NCBI GenBank assembly: GCA_021325365.1
Contig: JAJPHF010000008.1
Location: 1-39,714 of the forward strand
Reading direction: 5' to 3'
Length of the DNA stretch: 39,714 bases
DNA from: Pseudomonadota bacterium
GTDB lineage: Bacteria; Chloroflexota; UBA6077; JAJPHF01
Positions within the stretch are counted from its first letter, which is position 1. The number at the start of each line of letters is the position of its first letter. The position numbers and the translations under genes were made by a program. Shown in pieces: positions 30,920 through 38,300 of this stretch. The notes below the pieces were generated by a model, which saw only the letters and a program-made list of their open reading frames with translations, was not told where the DNA came from and did not search any database.

Positions 30920-31813
30920 TTATTGCCAGAGCGCGAATCCCATCGCGCAGCCGACGCCGGTGGGCGCGCGGTAGAGCGGCTGGTACTCCAGCACTGCCGC
31001 CGGCCGGTCCAGGGCGCCCGCCGCCACGATCCAGTTGCGGATCTCCGACGTGCCCTCAACCAGCGCGGCCGCGGCCAGACTCGCCAGGTAGCCGAGGTCG
31101 TTGCGCTCCAGCGCCGCCAGCACGCCGTGGTCGAGCGCCTCGTCGATCTTCGTGTGGAGGCCGCCCGAGGCGACCACGACCACCCGCCCCCCGCCATCGT
31201 GGTCGCGCAGCGCGGCCGCCAGCGCCTGCCCGAACTGCACGCAGCGCCGCGCCGACGGCGCGGGGGGGTAGTACGTGTTCACCATGATCGGCACGATACG
31301 GCACCGCGCCGTGGGCAGCAGGAACTTAAGCGGCCGGGCGAAAGCGTGGCCCAGGCCGCCCGCGTAGCGCGTCTGCCGCGAGTAGGCGGGGTCGAAGCCG
31401 CGCTCGGACAACGCCTCGACGATCGAGAGCGCCAGCGGCGCGTCCACCTCGTAGCGCGCCCGGTTCTCGGACAGCGGCTGGTCGAGGTAGCGCAGGCTGG
31501 TGCTGGCCTCCACCGCGTCGCCCAGGAAGATCGTGAACGGCGGCATGTTGTCGTCGAGCAGGTTCTCGTGCTGGTCGTCACCCACGATGACGACCGTGTC
31601 GGGCGCGAGGGCATCCAGCCGCTCCCGCAGGCGCTCGATGGCCGCGTGGCACTGGCGCCACTTCGCCCACTTGGCGTCCAGCGTCTCGCGCTCCAGCTCC
31701 GGCCGCACGGGGAGCGGGTCCCAGCTCCGCGTGTGCAGGAGCCTCCACTGGTCGGGATTGAGCATCAACTGCGGCGCGTGCGACATCGCCAGGCCGCCCA
31801 CGATCTCCGCCAT
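30920..31813 (-). CDS. LigB-family class III extradiol ring-cleavage dioxygenase homologue
   Basis: 297 residues; ATG 31813 has GGAGG/AAGG upstream. Family blocks: SHAPQL with His12, VIVGDDQHENL (76-85), GLGHAFARPL (153-162, His156), ASGGLH (215-220, His220) and EGTSEIRNWIVAAG (253-266), where Glu257 fits the LigB glutamate ligand. It is shorter than the paralogue at 26204 and closer to standard LigB size. As there, the usual D-H dipeptide is replaced by GDDQ, here with a His one residue later. Predicted to open a catechol-type ring with Fe(II). It is divergent from an MFS exporter, each with its own promoter. Confidence 0.87.
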   Translation of the reverse strand: MAEIVGGLAMSHAPQLMLNPDQWRLLHTRSWDPLPVRPELERETLDAKWAKWRQCHAAIERLRERLDALAPDTVVIVGDDQHENLLDDNMPPFTIFLGDAVEASTSLRYLDQPLSENRARYEVDAPLALSIVEALSERGFDPAYSRQTRYAGGLGHAFARPLKFLLPTARCRIVPIMVNTYYPPAPSARRCVQFGQALAAALRDHDGGGRVVVVASGGLHTKIDEALDHGVLAALERNDLGYLASLAAAALVEGTSEIRNWIVAAGALDRPAAVLEYQPLYRAPTGVGCAMGFALWQ

Positions 31814-31857
31814 CGCGCCTTGCCTCCGGCCCTACGACCGTTCGCGTGCCCAGCGCA

Positions 31858-31886
31858 ACCATAGACCGTCGCGTTTCCGGCGTCAA
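31858..31886 (-). promoter_or_regulatory. sigma-A promoter for the second LigB-like gene
   Basis: On the minus strand TTGACG (complement of 31881-31886), 17 bp, TATGGT (complement of 31858-31863), 45 bases before the ATG at 31813. Confidence 0.7.
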
Positions 31887-31892
31887 CGACGG

Positions 31893-31921
31893 TTGCTCGC
31901 GGCGGCCGGCTCTGGTACGTT
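31893..31921 (+). promoter_or_regulatory. promoter placed for a leaderless exporter mRNA
   Basis: TTGCTC (31893-31898), 17 bp, TACGTT (31916-31921). The expected transcription start, about seven bases after the -10, coincides with the ATG at 31928, and no Shine-Dalgarno sequence is present. Confidence 0.45.
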
Positions 31922-31927
31922 GCGGCC

Positions 31928-33196
31928 ATGATAGTCCCAGCCGCCTCCGCCCCCGATCCGGCCGGCGCCGCGCCGGACGTCGGCTCGCTCAGTCCCTGGA
32001 GCGTCCTGCGCCAGCGCGACTTCCGCCTGCTGTGCGTCGGGCTGCTCGTCTCCAACACCGGCACGCGCGTGCAGCAGCTCGCCCAGAACTGGCTGCTCTG
32101 GGAGCTGACCCACTCCGCCTGGGCGCTGGGGCTGTACGGGCTCTTCCGCACCGTCCCGTTCCTCGCCGTGTCGCTCTACGCCGGCGTGCTGGCCGACCGC
32201 CTGGACCGCCGGCACCTGCTCGTCTGGTCGAACGGCGTCAGCATGATCTACCCGCTGCTGCTCGGCGTCCTGGTGGCGCTCGGCCGGGCCGAGCCCTGGC
32301 ACATCTACCTGATGGCGCTGCTCAGCGCCACGGCCGACAGCTTCGACAACCCCGCGCGCCAGGCACTCATCCCCACGCTGGTGCCTCGCGCCCAGCTGAT
32401 GTCGGCGCTGAGCCTGATGAACGGCCTGCGGCGCATCGCCACGCTCGTCGGCCCGTCGCTCGGCGGCCTGATCATCCTCTGGCTCGGGACCGCCGGGGCG
32501 TTCTACGTGAACGGGCTCAGCTACGGCGCCGTCGTGCTGGCGGCCCTGCTGATGCGCGCCCCGCTGCCCACGCCCGGCACGGCCGCCACCCGCGCCTGGA
32601 GCATGGTGCGCGAGGGGCTGGACTACGTGCGCCAGCACGAGCTGCTGGGCACGCTGCTAGCGGTCGAGACGGTCGTCACCCTCTGCACGTCGTATCAGTC
32701 GATCATGCCCGTCTTCGCCGATCAGGTGCTGGGCGTGGGCCCCGGGGGGCTGGGGCTGCTGATGTCGGCGCCGGGGCTGGGGGCCGTGGTCGGCTCCGTC
32801 ACCCTGGTGTGCCGCGGCGACGTCCGCGCCAAGGGCCGCTGGCTGCTGGTGAGCGGCGGCCTGTTCGGCGTCTCGCTGCTCGCCTTCGCCGTCTCGCACA
32901 ACTTCGCGCTGTCGCTGGCAGCGCTGGTGGCGGTCGGCTGCATGGACGCGGTGTACGCGGCCGTCCGTAACACGATCGTGCAGCTCGCGGCGCCGGAGGC
33001 CTTCCGTGGGCGCGTGGTGAGCGTGCAGACGATCGCCCAGCGCGGCCTCTCCCCGAGCGGCAACTTCGTGACCGGCAGCCTGGCCGCCGTCGTCGGCGCG
33101 CCGCTCGCCGTGGCGCTGCTCGGCGTGGTGACGACCGCCCTCGTCCTCTGGCGCGGCATCGCCCTGCCGGCGCTGCGCGACTACCGCGACGAGTGA
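31928..33196 (+). CDS. MFS transporter (MFS_3 / EntS-like exporter)
   Basis: 422 residues with 11-12 hydrophobic segments starting near residue 33. The MFS loop motif GVLADRLDRR (86-95) lies between helices 2 and 3. A conserved segment NPARQALIPTLV, reading SATADSFDNPARQALIPTLV here, is typical of the MFS_3 family that includes the enterobactin exporter EntS. No ribosome site precedes the ATG at 31928, and the -10 box is only six bases upstream, so translation may be leaderless. The family exports siderophores, drugs or small metabolites. Being divergent from a ring-cleavage dioxygenase, it might export a pathway intermediate or take up a substrate (inference). Confidence 0.9.
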   Translation: MIVPAASAPDPAGAAPDVGSLSPWSVLRQRDFRLLCVGLLVSNTGTRVQQLAQNWLLWELTHSAWALGLYGLFRTVPFLAVSLYAGVLADRLDRRHLLVWSNGVSMIYPLLLGVLVALGRAEPWHIYLMALLSATADSFDNPARQALIPTLVPRAQLMSALSLMNGLRRIATLVGPSLGGLIILWLGTAGAFYVNGLSYGAVVLAALLMRAPLPTPGTAATRAWSMVREGLDYVRQHELLGTLLAVETVVTLCTSYQSIMPVFADQVLGVGPGGLGLLMSAPGLGAVVGSVTLVCRGDVRAKGRWLLVSGGLFGVSLLAFAVSHNFALSLAALVAVGCMDAVYAAVRNTIVQLAAPEAFRGRVVSVQTIAQRGLSPSGNFVTGSLAAVVGAPLAVALLGVVTTALVLWRGIALPALRDYRDE

Positions 33197-33367
33197 TCCC
33201 CGCCCGCGCGGCTGCCCATTGCCGCCCGCTTGCGCTAACTGGCAGCGGACCGACGAGGGGCCTCTGCTCGGCGCTTAAGCCCGTCAGGAGACAGCTACGG
33301 CGTCTGGTGGCGACGGCGCTGGCCGGTCGCCATCGCTGCCATGGATGCCACGTGGCTCTGAATCCGT

Positions 33368-33402
33368 GACGAGGGCCGCCCGTAGTGGGGGCGGCCCTCG
33401 TC
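33368..33402 (+). terminator. 14-bp perfect hairpin
   Basis: GACGAGGGCCGCCC (33368-33381) and its exact complement (33389-33402) flank a seven-base loop. It lies 170 bases after the MFS stop and has no T tract. Confidence 0.5.
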
Positions 33403-33546
33403 CGTGAATGAGGCGATCATCTCGGACACCATTGCAGCCAGTCGCCGCGGACGCGACCGCGCGAGGGTGTTGAATCGGGGTCGAAGGCCGGCACCCGCAA
33501 TGCACTGAGTTCGTGCGCCATAATCGCGGAAACTCGTGTAACGATT

Positions 33547-33575
33547 TTGCGAGAGGATCGTTTTATGAGTAGACA
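33547..33575 (+). promoter_or_regulatory. possible promoter for the decapeptide-repeat gene
   Basis: TTGCGA (33547-33552), 17 bp, TAGACA (33570-33575), in the least GC-rich part of the intergenic region. Confidence 0.4.
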
Positions 33576-33788
33576 ACTGCAGCCGCTGACTGCCGCAAGA
33601 AGTATGCCATGCTGATCTAGCGCGGTAACGTTTGGCGTGGTGGAGAGCGCAGGAGCGGCTTGCCGGACGACTATCAATGGGCAGGGCGATTAGCCGAAAC
33701 GATCCGCGCCCGCCATAGAAGGAGGACGCCAAGGCGCGAGCAATCTTCTCAGCCGTCGCCCGCTCCTCTCCCAGGCCGATTGGCACCG

Positions 33789-35303
33789 ATGCGGCGCCGC
33801 GGCTTGATGACCGGGCTCGCGGCCCTGGCTGCCGGGGCCTTAGCGAAAACCACCGCCTCGCCCGTCGCCGCGAGCGATGGCCAGGCGCTTGTCGCGGGCC
33901 AGACGAACACTGCTACGAGCACGACGCGGCTCGATCGGAGCGGCGCGGCGGCGGTGGCGCTCGTCGTGACGAACACCAACGCGGACGGCATCCAGGCCGT
34001 GGTGCCCCCAGGCGGCACGGATACCTACGGCGTTTGGGGCGACAACACCGCCGGCTCTGGCGTCGGCGGCATCAGCTCCTCGGGTAATGGCGTGGCGGGG
34101 GCCGCATACAACGGCATCGGCGTGCTCGGCGACTCGGAGAGTGGTCCCGGAGTGGATAGCGCTTCTCGGAACCACTACGGAGTCATCGGCCGGTCGACCA
34201 ACAGTATCGGCGTGCGCGGCGAGAGCGCCTCGCAGCCAGGCGTCCAGGGCGAGTGTGCCAACCACTACGGTGTCCACGGTACCTCAACAAACTACCCTGG
34301 CGTCCGGGGGGATTCCACCGCGAACCCTGGCGTATGGGGGCACTCGACCAACGACATCGGCGTCAAGGGAACGTCCCAGAATCACGTCGGCGTGCGGGGT
34401 GAGGCTACCGCGCAGCCCGCGGTGTGGGGTGACTGCTACAACCACTACGGTGTCTACGGCACCTCCGCAGGCAATGCCGGGGTAGTGGGGCAGACCGGCT
34501 CGACCAACGGCAATCCGGGCGTGATGGGAATCGCCAACGGCGGCTACGGCGTCTACGGCAACTCGCAGAGCCTCCAGGGCGTGATGGGAATCTCCACCAG
34601 CGGGTACGGCGCCATGGGACAGTCGACCAGCAGCATCGGCGTGTTCGGGCTCTCCACCGACAACACGGGCGTCTATGGGCAATCGAGCACTGGTCACGGC
34701 GTGTACGGGTTCTCCCAGGCCGCTCATGGGATCGTCGGCAGCTCGGCGTCGGGGTTGGCGGGGTACTTCCAGGGCAACGTGCAGGTGAACGGGGCGTTCA
34801 CGGTGTACGGAGGCCCGAAGTCCGCGGCCGTACCCCATCCTGATGGCTCGCAGCGCCGTATGTACTGTATCGAAAGCCCCGATAGCCTATTCGAGGACTT
34901 TGGGTCGAGCCAGCTCACGGCCGGGCGCACGGTGGTCACCCTGGACGCCGATTTCGCAGCGATCGTGCAGAACAACAGCTATCAGGTCTTCCTGACGGCC
35001 GAGAATGACTCCAACGGACTCTACGTCACGAACAAGAGCCCGACCAGCTTCGAGGTACGCGAGTCCCGCCTGGGCACCAGCAATACGCCGTTTAGCTACC
35101 GCGTCGTCGCCAGACGCAAGGACATCGCCGCTGTGCGGCTAGAGCGAGTGACAATCGCGGCGGCCCTCCCGCCCGAGCGGCGTCGGCCCATCGCCCCGGT
35201 CACTCCCATTCCGGCCCGCGACGTGGCGGCGCCCCAGCCGAGCCAGCCCAAGGCCGTGACCGCACCACCGCCCGTGGAGCGCCGCCCGCCACCCGTCCAT
35301 TAG
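33789..35303 (+). CDS. secreted decapeptide-repeat (beta-helix-like) protein
   Basis: 504 residues from ATG 33789. The frame is open upstream to a TTG at 33660, and in-frame TTG 33780 is also possible; no start has a good ribosome site, so the start is uncertain. The N-terminus MRRRGLMTGLAALAAGALA looks like a Tat-type signal. Residues 81-323 are 24 tandem decapeptides of the form G-V-x-G-x-S/T-x4, in strict register except one 3-residue insertion near 240. A second domain (about 324-460, with AVPHPDGSQRRMYCIESP and FSYRVVARRKD) and a Pro-rich tail follow. The repeats should fold as a beta-helix, as in adhesins or tail-fibre-like proteins. Probably co-transcribed with the RHS gene 89 bases downstream. 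Function unknown. Confidence 0.85.
   Translation: MRRRGLMTGLAALAAGALAKTTASPVAASDGQALVAGQTNTATSTTRLDRSGAAAVALVVTNTNADGIQAVVPPGGTDTYGVWGDNTAGSGVGGISSSGNGVAGAAYNGIGVLGDSESGPGVDSASRNHYGVIGRSTNSIGVRGESASQPGVQGECANHYGVHGTSTNYPGVRGDSTANPGVWGHSTNDIGVKGTSQNHVGVRGEATAQPAVWGDCYNHYGVYGTSAGNAGVVGQTGSTNGNPGVMGIANGGYGVYGNSQSLQGVMGISTSGYGAMGQSTSSIGVFGLSTDNTGVYGQSSTGHGVYGFSQAAHGIVGSSASGLAGYFQGNVQVNGAFTVYGGPKSAAVPHPDGSQRRMYCIESPDSLFEDFGSSQLTAGRTVVTLDADFAAIVQNNSYQVFLTAENDSNGLYVTNKSPTSFEVRESRLGTSNTPFSYRVVARRKDIAAVRLERVTIAAALPPERRRPIAPVTPIPARDVAAPQPSQPKAVTAPPPVERRPPPVH
34029..34757 (+). repeat. 24 tandem 30-bp coding repeats (decapeptides)
   Basis: Each unit encodes G-V-x-G-x-S/T-x4. Within it a 90-bp super-unit beginning NHYGV or NDIGV is visible at 34170-34259, 34260-34349, 34350-34439 and from 34440. 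This indicates growth by duplication of three-unit blocks. Confidence 0.85.
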
Positions 35304-35392
35304 CGTCAGAGGCCAACCCGCGTGGCGAAACGTGGTCGACCTGCATCAAGACCTGCAAAGTATCTGAGGGCCCAGAGAAGGGGACGGTTGCC

Positions 35393-38300
35393 GTGAAGAG
35401 CCGACGATGCCTGGCGATGCTGCTGCAAACGGCCATAGTCTGCCTGGTGGTACTCGCTGGCCAGCCCGGCCTCGTGCAGCAGCCGACGGCCCAGGCGCGC
35501 AACGCCCCGGCCGCGGTCTTGGCCCAGGCGCCGACCGTTTCCGCGCGGCCGAGCAGCGTGCCAGCTGGGGGTACCATCGGCGTGACCTGGACGGGCATCG
35601 GCAGTCCCAACAGCAACGACCGCATCGGCGTGTACCAGGGCAGCACGGACCTCAACCTCTGGGTGTACACGGACGGCCGCAGCGGCGGCCAGGCTGCCAT
35701 TCCGCTCCCCGCGGCGCTCACCCCTGCAAGCAACTATTCGTTGCGTCTGTACGCGGCCGGCGGTGGCCTGCTCGCGACAAGCCCGCCTTTTACAGTGACG
35801 GCCGCAGTGGGCGGAGCACCCAGTAGTGGGCCGAGCGTGAGCGCGCGGCCCGATTCGGTGCCGGTCGGCGGGACGGTCAGCGCGACGTGGACGGGGATCG
35901 CGAGCCCCAACGTCAACGACCGGGTCGAGGTGTACGCGGGACCCAATCCGGTCAACCTACGTGCGTACACGGACGGCAGGGCGAGTGGGCAAGCGGCAAT
36001 CGCCCTCACCGGGGTGGGCGAAGGCAGCTACAACCTGCGGCTGTTCGACGACGGCGGCACGCTGCTCGCCACGAGCGGCCCCTTCCGCATCGGTCCGCCT
36101 CCGACGCCGCTGCCCACGAGTACGCCGACGCCGGTGCCCACCCAGGTTGCCTCGCCCACGCCAGCGCCCGGCTCTTGCATCCCGGTCGAGGTGCCACCGG
36201 CGGGCACCGCGAGCAACCCGCCCTACATCAACGGCGGGAGCGTGGGCGGCGTGCACACGCTGACCGGCAGCTACAGCTACAGCCACACCGACATCGCCAT
36301 CGCGGGCGTGGGGCCGGCGCCCAGCTTTACTCGCACCTACAACGCCAACGACTCCCGTAGCGGGTCGCTGGGCGTCGGCTGGACCCATAACTACGCTATC
36401 CGCCTGGTCCGGCCCGCGTCCAGCAGCAACGACATCGTACTCGTGGGCCCACAGGGGCGCAGCGACCACTACACGTATACGGGCGACCCGAATGGCTTCT
36501 GGAGTCCGCCAGCCGGCGTGTTCACGACGCTACAGAAGCAGACGAACGGCGCGTTCGAGGCCAAGGCGCTGGACCAGAGCCGGATGACGTTCAACGCGTG
36601 CGGCCGCCTGGACGCCATCATCGATCGCTACGGCAACAGCAGCGATCTGACCTACGATCCCGTGACCGGCCGGCTGGCGCTCATCGCGGATCCCGCGGGC
36701 CGCGGCTCCCTCTCGCTCGGGTACGACGCCAACGGCCGGCTAACGAGCGTCCAGGACTGGAGCGGCCGGCCGGCGGTGACGTATGAGTACGACGCGAGCG
36801 GCCGGCTGTCGAAGGTCCACGACCGGATGACCGTGCCGGACGGGGGAAACGTCACGACCTTCGGCTACGACGCCGGCTCGCGGCTGTCAACGATCACCGA
36901 CGCCCGGACCGCCAGCCCGTGCCCCAGCACCGGCTGCGTGGTGCTGACCAACACCTACTATCCCAGCGGGCAGGTACACTATCAGGACGACGCCGCGGGC
37001 CAGCGAACGACCTTCACCTACCGCACGAGCCCACCCGGCGCCGACGTCACGTTCCCCGCGACCAGCTATCAGGCCACGTTTCAGCCGACTCAATCCTACA
37101 CCTACGATGGCAACGGCTGGCTCACGACCGAGGTGACGAGTCCGGAGAGCGGTATCTCGTACACGGTGAGCCACGCGTATGACGCGACCAAGGGTGTACG
37201 CACGTCCACCACCGACGCCCGGGGCGCCACCACCACCTATTGTTACGACGTGTCCACGGCCGGGACGGCGCTCGGCACACGCGGCCTGCTCACGCGCGTG
37301 ATCGCGCCGTCGGTGTTCAGCAGCGACATCGGCGCCAACACCCGGCCGACGACGCTGACCGAGTACGATGGCCTGAACCGCCCCACGCGGGTGTACTCGC
37401 CCAAGGGCGTCAACACGGCGGCCATCCCGCCCACCTGTAGCGCGGACTATACCGCGCCCAACGCGCTGGACCTCGCCTACGCCACCGACAAGGCGTATAG
37501 CGGGCACAACGAGCTTACGGCGGTCACGCGGCGGTACTACAGCTACGACCAGAATGGGAACCGCACGGGGGCAATGCAGGTCGCGACCACGAAGTACGAG
37601 TACTCGTCCACCTGGCCCGGGCAGGTGACGTACGAGACGCCGCCGCGGGGAAACCCGGGCCCCCAGCCTGACCACGCCTACGCTACCGCGCACACGTATT
37701 ACGGTCCCGGCGACCCGCAGGCCGGCATGAGGGCCACCACGCAGCCGCCGGCCCAAACGGCAGTGTACATGTGCTACGACGCCGTTGGGCGCCTGACGGC
37801 CAAGAGCGACGGCTTCGTGAACGCCTGCGATTCTGTCCGGAACCAGAACCACCGCTGGGACTACACCTACGATAACGAGGACCGGCTGCTCAGCACCACG
37901 TCTCCCCCCACGACCTTCGGGCAGGCCAATACGCGACTGACGACTAGCAGTAGCTACGATGCGGTGGGGCACCAGGTAACCGCGACGGATGCTGTGGGCA
38001 ACATCACTCGCTATACCTATGATACTCGTGGCCAGCTCTTTGAGGTGCGCCAGAGCAAGGACTTCGCCAATCCGGACAACGATTCGAGCCCGCAAATCAC
38101 ACGCTACCTCTACGATGGTCTCGGCCACCGGCAGTGGGTCTACAAACTTCAAGGGACGCAGCAGCTCACGCAGGCTCAGTATCGTTCGGACGGTCTGGGG
38201 CGCCTCCGCGAGGAGATCGAGTACGTCACTTACCCAAGCAGCCTCACGCTGACCCGCACGTACGGCTACGACTCGAATGGCAATCGCACCTCGCAAAGCA

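Larger units (their letters stand above)
33197..33788. other. 592-base region without a clear gene
   Basis: It holds a terminator-like hairpin (33368-33402) and then a stretch with lower GC (about 33510-33620) containing a possible promoter (33547-33575). An AGAAGGAGG Shine-Dalgarno-like run at 33717-33725 has no ATG, GTG or TTG at a usable distance. Short frames on both strands here show no family features. Confidence 0.6.

Noticed and set aside
33295..33786. 163-codon minus-strand frame in the large intergenic region
   Set aside because: It runs through the perfect hairpin at 33368-33402, has no ribosome site and no recognisable domain.
34029..34757. Regular 30-bp periodicity suggesting a CRISPR array
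   Set aside because: There are no constant repeats with unique spacers; the period is a coding decapeptide repeat in an intact frame.
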